Assembly (NCBI GenBank): GCA_963760965.1
Contig: CAVXEW010000007.1
Coordinates: 620,001-684,000 of the forward strand
Length of the DNA: 64,000 nt
Source of the DNA: Pararhizobium_B sp963760965
GTDB lineage: Bacteria; Pseudomonadota; Alphaproteobacteria; Rhizobiales; Rhizobiaceae
Reading direction: 5' to 3'
Part shown: one piece after another, positions 1 to 8,722 of the stretch
Layout of the letters: each line of letters starts with the position of its first letter
How positions within the stretch are numbered: position 1 is the stretch's first letter
The notes under the pieces: generated by a model
The model's input: the letters and a program-made list of their open reading frames with translations, nothing else
The model's database searches: none
Told to the model about the DNA's origin: nothing
Made by a program: the position numbers and the translations under genes

Positions 1-2
1 GA

Positions 3-1040
3 TATTACAGCGGCCCGCGAAGCGACCATTTCGACGGCACCGTTTTCTTCAATCCCGGCGGCGAGGCGCCGCGCGGCCTCGCCGACGTGCTGCGCTGGCA
101 GTTCCGCGAGAAGCGGGTGCGCTGGCCGAGGAGTTTCGAGAGCCCGTTCCCGCAGGCGCGCCCCGACCGCAGTGTCGAGGGGGACGGGCTGCGCGTCACG
201 ATGGTCGGCCACGCGACGATGCTGATCCAGACCTGCGGCCTCAATATTTTGACCGACCCGGTCTGGTCGGAGCGGGCAAGTCCGCTTGCCTTCGCCGGTC
301 CGAAGCGCGTCAATCCTCCCGGCGTCGAGCTCTGCCGTCTGCCGCCGATCGACCTCGTCCTGCTGAGCCACAACCACTACGACCACATGGACCTCGGCTC
401 GCTGAAGTGTATCCGGGCCATGCACGACCCGCATGTCGTCACGCCGCTGGGCAACGACGCGCTGCTCTATGAAGCCGACCCGACGATGCACGTGACGACG
501 CTCGACTGGGGCGGATCCGCTCCCGTCGGGAACAATGTGCGCGTCCATGCCGCGCCGGCCCATCACTGGTCGGCGCGCGGCCTCAACGACCGGCGCATGG
601 CGTTGTGGGCCGCCTTCGTCGTCGAGACGCCGCACGGCAGGATCTACCATGTCGGCGACACCGGCTTCCACGGCGGACGGAATTACGAGGCGGCGGCGGC
701 GGCCTTTGGCGGCTTCCGGCTCGCGATACTGCCGATCGGCTCCTACGAGCCGCGCTGGTTCATGCACCCTCACCACCAGAACCCCGATGAGGCCGCTCAG
801 GGCATGAAGCTGTGCCGCGCGGCCAGTGCGGTGGGCCATCACTGGGGCACCTTCCACCTCGCCAACGAGCCCGTGGACGAGCCGCCCCGCCTGCTTGCCG
901 AGGCCGCCGCGCGCCACGGCATAGCCCCGGACCGCTTCCGCGCCCTGCATCCGGGCGAGAGCTGGGACGTGCCCCCTGGGCAAACCCCCGGCGCGGGAAC
1001 CGGAGCGAAGGAAGCCGCCGGGAGCGCTGCGGACGGCTGA
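3..1040 (+). CDS. Metallo-beta-lactamase-fold hydrolase, NAPE-PLD/UlaG-like (5' end cut by window)
   Basis: Zinc-dependent hydrolase of the metallo-beta-lactamase superfamily, closest in layout to the N-acyl-phosphatidylethanolamine phospholipase D-like group. The reading frame is open from base 3 with the family's N-terminal stretch (YYSGPRSDHFDGTVFFNPGG), so the true start lies outside the window; the GTG at 87 is internal. The zinc-binding HxHxDH motif is visible as SHNHYDHMD, followed by a Gly-Asp segment (YHVGDTGFHGG) and late histidines (HPHHQNPDEA, GHHWGTFHL), as expected for a binuclear site. No signal peptide can be judged because the start is missing. The substrate is unknown; the fold assignment is firm, the phospholipase label is only by resemblance. 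Confidence 0.85.
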   Translation, partial: YYSGPRSDHFDGTVFFNPGGEAPRGLADVLRWQFREKRVRWPRSFESPFPQARPDRSVEGDGLRVTMVGHATMLIQTCGLNILTDPVWSERASPLAFAGPKRVNPPGVELCRLPPIDLVLLSHNHYDHMDLGSLKCIRAMHDPHVVTPLGNDALLYEADPTMHVTTLDWGGSAPVGNNVRVHAAPAHHWSARGLNDRRMALWAAFVVETPHGRIYHVGDTGFHGGRNYEAAAAAFGGFRLAILPIGSYEPRWFMHPHHQNPDEAAQGMKLCRAASAVGHHWGTFHLANEPVDEPPRLLAEAAARHGIAPDRFRALHPGESWDVPPGQTPGAGTGAKEAAGSAADG

Positions 1041-1104
1041 CGGACTGGCAATCGCGGCCGAGTTCCGCCATATAGGCGGCATCCCGGCTTGCGCCGGCCA
1101 ACTG

Positions 1105-2007
1105 ATGGACCTGACGATGACCGCCGCGCAATTCGCCAAGATGAACGGCCTCGGGAACGAGATCCTCGTCGTCGACATGCGCGGCCGCGCCGACCGGGTT
1201 TCCCCGCAGGCCGCGATCGCGCTGGCGGCCGACCCGCGCACCGGCTTCGACCAGATCATGGCGATCCACGATCCGAAGCGCGAGAACACGGACGCATATG
1301 TCGACATCCTGAACTCCGACGGGTCGAAGGCCGAGGCATGCGGCAACGGCACGCGCTGCGTCGTCCAGGCGCTCGCGGCGGAGACCGGCAGGCGCGCCTT
1401 CACCCTTCAGACCGTTGCGGGCATCCTCAACGCTCACGAGAACGACGACGGATCGATCTCCGTGGACATGGGCACGCCTGCCTTCGAATGGAACCGCATC
1501 CCGCTTGCCGAGGAATTCCATGACACGACGCGCATAGAGCTGCAGATCGGACCGATCGACGCGCCGGTCCTGCATTCGCCGTCGGTGGCCTCGATGGGCA
1601 ATCCGCATGCGGTGTTCTGGGTCGACCGGGACGTCTGGAGCTACGACCTCGAGCGTTTCGGCCCGTTGCTCGAGCATCACCCGATCTTTCCCGAACGCGC
1701 GAACATCTCGATCGCCCGCGTCCTCGGCCCGGCCGAGATCGACCTTCGGACCTGGGAACGCGGCGCCGGATTGACGAAGGCCTGCGGCTCGGCCGCATGC
1801 GCTGCCGCCGTTTCCGCCGCGCGCACCGGGCGCACCGGCCGCCAGGTCACCGTGAACGTCCCGGGCGGCCCGCTCGGGATCGACTGGCGGGACGACGGCC
1901 ACGTCGTCATGACGGGTGCGGCCGAATGGGAGTTCTCCGGCACCCTCGATCCGGCGACGGGAGCCTGGCAGGCCGATGCGGAGTCCGGATCCGGGGCGGC
2001 AGAATGA
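1105..2007 (+). CDS. dapF: Diaminopimelate epimerase
   Basis: Converts LL- to meso-diaminopimelate in the cytoplasm, for lysine and peptidoglycan synthesis. The 300-residue protein carries both halves of the PLP-independent epimerase fold, each with its catalytic cysteine in the classical setting: ACGNGTR (Cys79) and KACGSAAC (Cys227). The N-terminal FAKMNGLGNE signature is also present. Start taken at ATG 1105; the ATG at 1117, four codons on, is a good alternative because homologues often begin just before the FxKMxGxGN motif. mtaB starts 10 bases after the stop, so the two are probably cotranscribed with ftsY, an order common in Hyphomicrobiales. Confidence 0.97.
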   Translation: MDLTMTAAQFAKMNGLGNEILVVDMRGRADRVSPQAAIALAADPRTGFDQIMAIHDPKRENTDAYVDILNSDGSKAEACGNGTRCVVQALAAETGRRAFTLQTVAGILNAHENDDGSISVDMGTPAFEWNRIPLAEEFHDTTRIELQIGPIDAPVLHSPSVASMGNPHAVFWVDRDVWSYDLERFGPLLEHHPIFPERANISIARVLGPAEIDLRTWERGAGLTKACGSAACAAAVSAARTGRTGRQVTVNVPGGPLGIDWRDDGHVVMTGAAEWEFSGTLDPATGAWQADAESGSGAAE

Positions 2008-2017
2008 CGGTGCTCCC

Positions 2018-3292
2018 GTGAGCGACGTCGAGGTCGTCACCTTCGGCTGTCGCCTGAACGCCTGCGAATCCGAGATCGTGAGGGCGCGGGCGGAAGCCGC
2101 CGGGCTTGCCCGCACCGTCGTGGTCAACACCTGCGCGGTCACGGCGGAGGCCACCCGCCAGGCACGCCAGGCGATCCGCCGCGCCCGCCGAGAGAACCCG
2201 GGAGCACGCATCGTGGTCACCGGCTGCGCGGCCCAGACCGAACCGCGGACGTTCGCCGCAATGAGCGAAGTCGACGCCGTGATCGGCAACGCCGAGAAGC
2301 TGGAAGAGGCGACGTGGCGCAGTCTCCCGGACTTCGGCGTCTCGGCCGAGGAGAAACTGCGCGTCAACGACATCATGAGCGTGACGGAGACGGCGCCGCA
2401 GATGATCGACGCCCTCGAGGGGCAGACGCGCGCCTTCCTGCAGGTACAGAACGGCTGCGACCATCGCTGCACCTTCTGCATCATTCCCCATGGACGCGGC
2501 AATTCGCGCTCGGTGCCGATGGGAGCCGTCGTCGAGCAGGCGCGCCGTCTCGCCGCCCACGGCTACCGCGAGTTCGTGCTCACCGGCGTCGACGCCACGA
2601 GCTATGGAGGGGACCTCCCGGGACGGCCGACGCTCGGCCGGCTCGCCCGCACCCTGCTCGATCTCGTGCCGGAAATCGCCCGCCTCCGGCTCTCTTCCAT
2701 CGACAGCGTCGAGATCGACGGCGAGCTGATGCGGCTCATCGCGGAGGAGCCGCGATTCATGCCGCACCTGCATCTTTCGCTTCAGCATGGCGACGACCTC
2801 GTCCTGAAGCGCATGAAGCGTCGCCACACGCGCGCCGACGCCGTGCGCCTGTGCGAGGAAGTGCGGCGACTGCGCCCGGACGCTGCCTTCGGCGCCGACC
2901 TCATCGCAGGGTTCCCCACCGAGTCCGAGGCGATGTTCGCCAACGCGCTTTCGATTGTCGAAGACTGCGGCATCGCCTTTCTGCACGTCTTCCCCTACAG
3001 CCCCCGCGACGGCACGCCCGCCGCGCGCATGCCGCAGCTGGACCGCGCATGCATTCGCGAAAGGGCCACGCGCCTGCGGGAGAAAGGCACCGCCGCCTAC
3101 CGCGCCCACCTTGACTCCATGCTTGGACGGAACGACATGCTGCTTGTCGAGCGCAACGCCGTCGCCCGCACCGGCAACTTCACGGCGGTCGATTTTCCGG
3201 GACACTCGCCCGGCGTGCTGGTCGCCGCCCGCATCACCGGCCACGACGGCAGGCGCCTGACGGCCGAGGCTCTGGCGCCCGCCGCGGCCTGA
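2018..3292 (+). CDS. mtaB: tRNA (N6-threonylcarbamoyladenosine(37)-C2)-methylthiotransferase MtaB
   Basis: Radical-SAM methylthiotransferase that adds a methylthio group to t6A37 of tRNAs. The N-terminal UPF0004 domain has three cysteines for one 4Fe-4S cluster (Cys11 in TFGCRLNACESE, Cys39 in VVNTCAVT, Cys70 in VVTGCAAQ). The radical-SAM cluster motif CxxxCxxC is Cys147, Cys151 and Cys154 (NGCDHRCTFCIIPHGRG). A C-terminal TRAM-like tail follows. I chose the GTG at 2018 because the protein then begins right at the conserved VEVVTFGCRLN strand; the frame is open back to 1916 but that part overlaps dapF and looks non-coding. Length 424 residues is normal. MtaB is preferred over MiaB by sequence style (HGRGNSRS). 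Confidence 0.93.
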   Translation: MSDVEVVTFGCRLNACESEIVRARAEAAGLARTVVVNTCAVTAEATRQARQAIRRARRENPGARIVVTGCAAQTEPRTFAAMSEVDAVIGNAEKLEEATWRSLPDFGVSAEEKLRVNDIMSVTETAPQMIDALEGQTRAFLQVQNGCDHRCTFCIIPHGRGNSRSVPMGAVVEQARRLAAHGYREFVLTGVDATSYGGDLPGRPTLGRLARTLLDLVPEIARLRLSSIDSVEIDGELMRLIAEEPRFMPHLHLSLQHGDDLVLKRMKRRHTRADAVRLCEEVRRLRPDAAFGADLIAGFPTESEAMFANALSIVEDCGIAFLHVFPYSPRDGTPAARMPQLDRACIRERATRLREKGTAAYRAHLDSMLGRNDMLLVERNAVARTGNFTAVDFPGHSPGVLVAARITGHDGRRLTAEALAPAAA

Positions 3293-3328
3293 GCGCTTCG
3301 CCGTCCGCAACAAGGGACAGGACTTCGA

Positions 3329-4915
3329 ATGGCAGGCCTCTTCAAGAAGATCTTCTCCTTCGGCAGGAAGGAGGTCGAGACGGTCCCCGGGGAGACGTCC
3401 GGGCCGCAGGAGGCGGTTCCCGGCGTCCCGGCCGGTGAAGCGGCGTTCCGTCCGGACGAAGGAGCCGGACCGCCCGCCCCTGTGGAGCCGGCCGGCGGCG
3501 AAGACCCGACAGCGGCCGCGCAGACCGATGCCGGCTACGAGGGCACGCCGGACGAAGCACCCGCCGGAGACGACGTCGCAAGCCCGGCCGAAGGGAGGCC
3601 GGAGGACGAAACGACGCCCGCGACCCCCGCACCCGAACCCCTCGACAGCAAGGCTGCCGAGGGGCCGCTCGCCGAAAGGCTTGCCGGGATGGTCGAGGAG
3701 AACCTCGAATCCGCGGCCGCCGACGAGGCAGCCGCCCCGCCGCAGCCGGACGCGGCCGCAGCGCCTTCACAACCGGAAGAGCCGCCCGCCGTCCGTTCGG
3801 GAAAAGAGAGTGCGCCACCGGAAGCCGCCGCCGATGACGCGGCCGGCCAGGTCCCACTCTCCGACGGGCCGGCCGGCGGCGAGGCAGCCCTGCCCCCGGA
3901 ACCGGCGGCTTCCCCGCCCGCTTCCTTCATGGTCGGCTCCCACCGGCCCGCCACGTCGTCGGGCACCGGAGATGCAGCGGAGACGCCGAAGCTCTCCTGG
4001 TTCCAGCGCCTGCGCCGGGGCCTGTCGCGCACTTCCTCGCAGCTGACGGGCCAGATCACGGGCATCTTCACCAAACGCAAGCTCGACGAGGATACGCTGC
4101 AGGATCTCGAGGACGTGCTGATCCAGGCCGATCTCGGCGTGGAAACGGCGATGCGCATCGCCGATACGCTTGCGTCCGGCCGCTACGGCCGCGATGTCGA
4201 CGCAGCGGAGGTGACCGGCATCATGGCCGCCGAGATCGAGAAGGTGCTGGCGCCGGTCGCAAGGCCGCTCGAGCTCGACCTGTCGGTCAAGCCGCACGTC
4301 ATCCTCGTCGTCGGCGTCAACGGTACGGGCAAGACGACGACGATCGGCAAGCTCGCGGCCAAGCTGACGCGCGGCGGCCTGAAGGTCACGCTGGCCGCCG
4401 GCGACACTTTCCGCGCGGCGGCAATCGAGCAGCTCGGGATCTGGGGAGAGCGCACCGGTTCCGAAGTCGTCGCCTCGAAACTCGGGGCGGACGCGGCCGG
4501 GCTTGCCTACGACGCCTTCGAAAAGGCCAGGGCGAACAATTCCGACGTACTGATCATCGACACCGCCGGGCGCCTGCAGAACAAGGCCGAGCTGATGAGC
4601 GAGCTGGAGAAGATCGTCCGCGTTCTCGGCAAGCACGATCCCGATGCGCCGCATACCGTTCTTCAGACGCTCGACGCGACGACCGGCCAGAACGCGCTGA
4701 ACCAGGTCGAGATCTTCAGGAACGTGGCCGGCGTCAACGGGCTGGTCATGACCAAGCTCGACGGCACGGCGCGCGGCGGCATCCTCGTCGCCATTTCCGC
4801 AAGGCACAAGTTGCCGGTTTATTTCATCGGTGTCGGCGAGGGCATCGACGATCTCGAACCCTTCGAGGCCCACGAATTCGCCGGCGCGATCGCGGGCACG
4901 CCGGCGGAGGCCTGA
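3329..4915 (+). CDS. ftsY: Signal recognition particle receptor FtsY
   Basis: SRP receptor GTPase that docks ribosome-SRP complexes at the inner membrane for co-translational insertion. Residues 1 to about 225 are an acidic, Pro/Ala/Glu-rich A domain; the conserved NG domain follows, with the GTPase signatures GVNGTGKTTT (about 329-338), DTFRAAA, DTAGRLQN and TKLDGTARGG. At 528 residues it is longer than many FtsY because of the A domain, which varies in length among alphaproteobacteria. A plausible ribosome site (aagggacagg) precedes ATG 3329. It lies 36 bases after mtaB. Confidence 0.97.
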   Translation: MAGLFKKIFSFGRKEVETVPGETSGPQEAVPGVPAGEAAFRPDEGAGPPAPVEPAGGEDPTAAAQTDAGYEGTPDEAPAGDDVASPAEGRPEDETTPATPAPEPLDSKAAEGPLAERLAGMVEENLESAAADEAAAPPQPDAAAAPSQPEEPPAVRSGKESAPPEAAADDAAGQVPLSDGPAGGEAALPPEPAASPPASFMVGSHRPATSSGTGDAAETPKLSWFQRLRRGLSRTSSQLTGQITGIFTKRKLDEDTLQDLEDVLIQADLGVETAMRIADTLASGRYGRDVDAAEVTGIMAAEIEKVLAPVARPLELDLSVKPHVILVVGVNGTGKTTTIGKLAAKLTRGGLKVTLAAGDTFRAAAIEQLGIWGERTGSEVVASKLGADAAGLAYDAFEKARANNSDVLIIDTAGRLQNKAELMSELEKIVRVLGKHDPDAPHTVLQTLDATTGQNALNQVEIFRNVAGVNGLVMTKLDGTARGGILVAISARHKLPVYFIGVGEGIDDLEPFEAHEFAGAIAGTPAEA

Positions 4916-5041
4916 ACCCCGCCGCGATCGCCGGCCTGCGGCAAAATCCGCCGCCCGCCCGACAACCGCCGCATTCAGCCTTTTCAGGAAGGGCCGAAAC
5001 CCCTAAGTCGGGAAGACGCCCCGAGCAGCCCCAAGGACGCG

Positions 5042-5683
5042 ATGACCGAAAACGCTTCTCCAGAATTCGCGACCAAGAGCGAGCGTGCGCACCCGGCCCT
5101 GAAGCTGGTGCTGGAGCTTGGCCCGCTGATGGTCTTCTTCTTCGCCAACACCAAGGGAGAGTGGATAGCCGAAAAATTCCCGGCGCTCGCCGAACTCGGC
5201 GGAGCGATCTTCATCGCCACCGCCCTCTTCATGGCGGCCACGGCGCTCTCGCTGATCGCCTCGAAGATCGTCATGCGCACCCTGCCGGTCATGCCGCTGG
5301 TCTCGGGCGTCGTGGTCTTCGTCTTCGGAACGCTGACGCTCTATCTGCACGACGCGGTCTTCATCAAGATGAAGCCGACCATCATAAACGCCATGTTCGG
5401 CTTCATCCTGCTCGGCGGCCTCGCCTTCGGAAAGTCGCTGCTCGGCTACGTCTTCGATTCCGCCTTCACGCTCGATGCCGAGGGCTGGCGCAAGCTGACG
5501 ATCCGCTGGGCGGTGTTCTTTCTTTTCCTGGCGGTGCTCAACGAGGTCGTCTGGCGCAATTTCTCCACCGACACCTGGGTCGCATTCAAGGTCTGGGGAA
5601 CGATGCCCATCACGATCATCTTCACCATATCGCAGATGCCGCTGGTCCTGAGACACACCGTGCGCCCGGCGGATGAGGAATAG
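5042..5683 (+). CDS. ispZ: Inner-membrane septation-type protein (YciB/IspZ family)
   Basis: Polytopic inner-membrane protein of the YciB/IspZ family, linked in enterobacteria to cell-envelope synthesis and normal septation; its molecular activity is not firmly known. The 213-residue product has about five hydrophobic segments and family motifs such as KLVLELGPLMVFFFAN near the start, an NEVVWR motif and TIIFTISQMPLV near the end. It starts 126 bases after ftsY. The last 11 bases overlap the next gene, which suggests translational coupling. Confidence 0.93.
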   Translation: MTENASPEFATKSERAHPALKLVLELGPLMVFFFANTKGEWIAEKFPALAELGGAIFIATALFMAATALSLIASKIVMRTLPVMPLVSGVVVFVFGTLTLYLHDAVFIKMKPTIINAMFGFILLGGLAFGKSLLGYVFDSAFTLDAEGWRKLTIRWAVFFLFLAVLNEVVWRNFSTDTWVAFKVWGTMPITIIFTISQMPLVLRHTVRPADEE

Positions 5684-6344
5684 CGCCTCCCGGCGCTGCC
5701 GCGTCTGCGAGACCGGCGAGACTTTCCGCTTCCTCGCCGTTGCCGGGACCGCCTACCGGCGCTGCCCCGTCTGCCTTGCGACGCTGATGGAGGAACCCCT
5801 GCCCTCGCGGGAGGCCGAGCGGGCCTGGTACGCCACCCACCGGAACCGCATCGACGACCAGGGCTACCGCCGCTTCCTTGGCCGCCTGGCGCTTCCCCTC
5901 ATCGAACGCCTCGCGCCGCGGAGCCGCCTGCTCGACTACGGATGCGGGCCCGGCCCCGCGCTCGCGGCCATGCTCGAGGAAGCGGGGCACGAGGTGGCGC
6001 TCTTCGACCCGCTGTTCAGTCCCGACCCTGCGCCGCTCGCCCGGCAGTACGACGCCGTGACCTGCACGGAGACCATCGAGCATTTCCACCAGCCCGCTCT
6101 CGAATTCCGGCGGCTGACGTCGTTGGTGCGCCCCGGCGGAACCCTTGCGCTGATGACCTGCTTCCAGACCGACGACGCGAAGTTCGCAGACTGGCACTAC
6201 CGCCGCGACCCGACGCATGTCGTCTTCTACCGCGAGGAGACGCTGCGCCTGCTCGCCGGGCGCTACGGCTGGGAGATCGAGATCCCCTGCAAGGACGTCG
6301 CGCTGCTCGGGCGGCCCGCCGGCCTGCCCCCTTCCTCCACCTGA
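5673..6344 (+). CDS. Zinc-ribbon SAM-dependent methyltransferase
   Basis: Predicted class I methyltransferase of unknown substrate. The N-terminus has a two-CxxC zinc-ribbon-like element (CRVC at about 9-12, CPVC about 20 residues later). The Rossmann methyltransferase domain follows, with motif I LLDYGCGPGPA, a motif-II-like acidic strand ALFDP, and a TETIEHF segment typical of family 23-like methyltransferases. The start ATG lies inside the end of ispZ (11-base overlap). Length is 223 residues. The CxxC pair plus GxGxG suggests modification of a macromolecule or a small metabolite; nothing here decides which. Confidence 0.85.
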   Translation: MRNSASRRCRVCETGETFRFLAVAGTAYRRCPVCLATLMEEPLPSREAERAWYATHRNRIDDQGYRRFLGRLALPLIERLAPRSRLLDYGCGPGPALAAMLEEAGHEVALFDPLFSPDPAPLARQYDAVTCTETIEHFHQPALEFRRLTSLVRPGGTLALMTCFQTDDAKFADWHYRRDPTHVVFYREETLRLLAGRYGWEIEIPCKDVALLGRPAGLPPSST

Positions 6345-6452
6345 AGGACGCAGCTTCGCGCCGGTATCGAAAACTTGCGCGTCGCGTTGCCGGGGGCATG
6401 GCCTGCGCAGCGCTTGCGGTGCGGCCTCTGGACGGCGCATCATGCGCCCGGA

Positions 6453-6974
6453 ATGTTACAGGATGTGCTCAACGACTTCGCCGCGAACAACCACCTGCCC
6501 GCCGCAGTCGTCGTGGTCCGGCTGCTCGGCGCCGCGCTGCTGGCCGCCCCGCTCGGACTCGAACGCGAACTCAGGCACCGCTCGGCAGGCCTTCGAACCC
6601 ACATGCTGGTTTCCCTGGCCGCGGCGATGTTCGCCGTCCTCGCGAGCGAGATCGTCGCCTCGCCGCATTTTTCCGGACAACAGGTGCGTGCCGACCCGCT
6701 GCGGGTCGTGGAGGCGGTGACTTCCGGCGTCGCCTTTCTCGCGGCCGGCTTCATCATTTTCACGCGCGGCCACGTGCGCGGCGTCACCACGGGAGCCGGC
6801 ATCTGGCTCGCCGCCGCCGTTGGACTCTCGGCCGGCTACGGCTACTGGCTGATCGCCCTGACCGGCATGGTCGTCGGCGGCCTCATCATGAGAGCGCTGC
6901 GCCGGGTCGAAAGCGCGCTCGAACTGAAGGACCGCGGGCGCGGCAAGAGCGCCGCGAAACCAGACGCAGATTGA
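6453..6974 (+). CDS. MgtC/SapB family membrane protein
   Basis: Small polytopic inner-membrane protein of the MgtC/SapB family, whose members are tied to Mg2+-limited growth or ATP-synthase regulation in some pathogens. Four to five hydrophobic helices are evident and the family motif appears as RLLGAALLAAPLGLERELRHR followed by GLRTHMLVSLAAAM. A conserved glycine-rich helix (TSGVAFLAAGFI) and a small cytoplasmic tail follow. I chose ATG 6453 (MLQDVLNDF); the frame is open to 6375 but the added part is arginine-rich and unlike the family. 173 residues. Confidence 0.88.
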   Translation: MLQDVLNDFAANNHLPAAVVVVRLLGAALLAAPLGLERELRHRSAGLRTHMLVSLAAAMFAVLASEIVASPHFSGQQVRADPLRVVEAVTSGVAFLAAGFIIFTRGHVRGVTTGAGIWLAAAVGLSAGYGYWLIALTGMVVGGLIMRALRRVESALELKDRGRGKSAAKPDAD

Positions 6975-7235
6975 TTGCCGAGCCTCCAAAACGCTGGTAT
7001 TGAGACGCCCATGTTCAAATATTCGGTCATCGATGGACTTGATTTCCATGGGCGCGTGCGCGCCCTGTCCTCGCTGGCCTTCCTGCCCGTCCACGACCAC
7101 AGGCGCCTGCCCGGCCGCTTCTTCGCCCGGCTGACCGGCGCCGACGGCAGCATCGCGCGTGCAGGCTGATCGCTGGCGCCGCGGCGCGGCGCGCGAACGC
7201 AGGACAAGCCCGTATCGGATACCGGACAAGAGACA

Positions 7236-8645
7236 ATGACCAAGCCACGCACACTCTACGACAAGATCTGGGACGACCATCTGGTCGACGAGCAGGAAGA
7301 CGGAACCTGCCTCATCTATATCGACCGCCATCTCGTCCACGAGGTGACGAGCCCGCAGGCGTTCGAGGGGCTGCGCATGACCGGCCGCAAGGTGCGCCGG
7401 CCCGAAAAGACGCTTGCCGTCGTCGACCACAACGTGCCCACCTCGCCTGACCGCCACCAGGGCATCAAGAACGAGGAGAGCCGGATCCAGGTCGAGGCGA
7501 TGGCGAGGAACGCCGCCGATTTCGGGGTCGAATACTACAACGAGAACGACATCCGCCAGGGCATCGTCCACATCGTCGGTCCCGAGCAGGGCTTCACGCT
7601 GCCGGGCACGACGATAGTCTGCGGCGACAGTCACACCTCGACCCACGGCGCGTTCGGCGCACTGGCGCACGGCATCGGCACCTCGGAGGTCGAGCATGTT
7701 CTCGCCACCCAGACGCTGATCCAGAAGAAGGCGAAGAACATGCTGGTGCGGGTCGACGGCAAGCTGCCGGAGGGCGTCGGCGCCAAGGACATCATCCTCG
7801 CGATCATCGGCCAGATCGGCACCGCCGGCGGCACCGGCCACGTCATCGAATATGCCGGCGAGGCGATCCGCTCGCTTTCGATGGAAGGCCGCATGACGAT
7901 CTGCAACATGTCGATAGAGGGTGGTGCGCGCGCCGGCCTGATAGCGCCCGACGAGACCACCTACGCCTATCTCAAGGACCGCCCCCGCGCTCCGAGGGGG
8001 AAGGCCTGGGACATGGCGGTGCAATACTGGGAAAGCCTGAAGACGGACGAGGACGCCGTCTATGACAAGGTGGTCACGCTGGACGCAGCCAACCTGCCGC
8101 CCATCGTCTCCTGGGGATCGTCACCGGAGGACGTCATTGCCGTGACCGGCTCGGTGCCGAACCCGGACGACATCAGGGAAGAGACCAAGCGCACCTCGAA
8201 ATGGCGCGCCCTCGACTACATGGGACTGAAGCCCGGCACGAAAATCACCGACATCAGGCTCGACCGCGTCTTCATCGGCTCGTGCACCAACGGCCGGATC
8301 GAGGATCTCAGGGCCGTTGCGAAGATCGTCGAGGGCAGGAAGGTCGCCGAGACCGTCGAGGCCATGATCGTGCCGGGGTCCGGACTGGTGAAGAAGCAGG
8401 CCGAGGAAGAGGGCCTGGACAGGATCTTCAAGGCGGCCGGCTTCGACTGGCGCGAGCCCGGCTGCTCCATGTGCCTTGCCATGAACGACGACCGGCTGAA
8501 GCCCGGCGAACGCTGCGCGTCCACCTCGAACCGCAATTTCGAGGGCCGCCAGGGCTTCAAGGGCCGCACGCATCTGGTATCGCCGCCGATGGCTGCGGCC
8601 GCCGCGATCGCCGGCCACTTCGTCGACATTCGCGACTGGAAGTAG
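7236..8645 (+). CDS. leuC: 3-isopropylmalate dehydratase large subunit
   Basis: Large subunit of isopropylmalate isomerase, which converts 2- to 3-isopropylmalate in leucine synthesis; works with LeuD, not in this window. The 469-residue protein is an aconitase-family enzyme. Cluster-ligand regions are visible: GDSHTSTHGAFGA, FIGSCTNGRIEDL (Cys) and GCSMCLAMN (two Cys), plus the N-terminal TLYDKIWDDH signature. A 261-base spacer separates it from the MgtC-like gene, so it likely has its own promoter. It ends convergently with repB 77 bases away, an unusual neighbour. Confidence 0.98.
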   Translation: MTKPRTLYDKIWDDHLVDEQEDGTCLIYIDRHLVHEVTSPQAFEGLRMTGRKVRRPEKTLAVVDHNVPTSPDRHQGIKNEESRIQVEAMARNAADFGVEYYNENDIRQGIVHIVGPEQGFTLPGTTIVCGDSHTSTHGAFGALAHGIGTSEVEHVLATQTLIQKKAKNMLVRVDGKLPEGVGAKDIILAIIGQIGTAGGTGHVIEYAGEAIRSLSMEGRMTICNMSIEGGARAGLIAPDETTYAYLKDRPRAPRGKAWDMAVQYWESLKTDEDAVYDKVVTLDAANLPPIVSWGSSPEDVIAVTGSVPNPDDIREETKRTSKWRALDYMGLKPGTKITDIRLDRVFIGSCTNGRIEDLRAVAKIVEGRKVAETVEAMIVPGSGLVKKQAEEEGLDRIFKAAGFDWREPGCSMCLAMNDDRLKPGERCASTSNRNFEGRQGFKGRTHLVSPPMAAAAAIAGHFVDIRDWK

Positions 8646-8681
8646 CGGTCGCCGAAAGGGCTTTCCCCTGACCGGGGGATA

Positions 8682-8699
8682 GCCCGCCTGTCCGCGGGC
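8682..8699. terminator. Possible bidirectional hairpin between leuC and repB
   Basis: A 6-bp GC stem (gcccgc/gcgggc, loop ctgtcc) sits in the 77-base convergent gap; a second short stem (tcccc/gggga) lies just upstream near 8664-8678. No T run follows, so this is only a candidate transcription barrier. Confidence 0.4.
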
Positions 8700-8722
8700 G
8701 ACAAGCGCGGCCGCCGACGCGG

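Noticed and set aside
1089..1523. Arg-rich frame across dapF
   Set aside because: It overlaps dapF in another frame and has the Arg/Pro/Gly bias of an out-of-frame reading.
7011..7169. A 52-codon frame (MFKYSVIDGLDFHGRVRA...) in the gap before leuC
   Set aside because: No ribosome site, no recognisable family and arginine-rich composition typical of shadow frames in GC-rich DNA.
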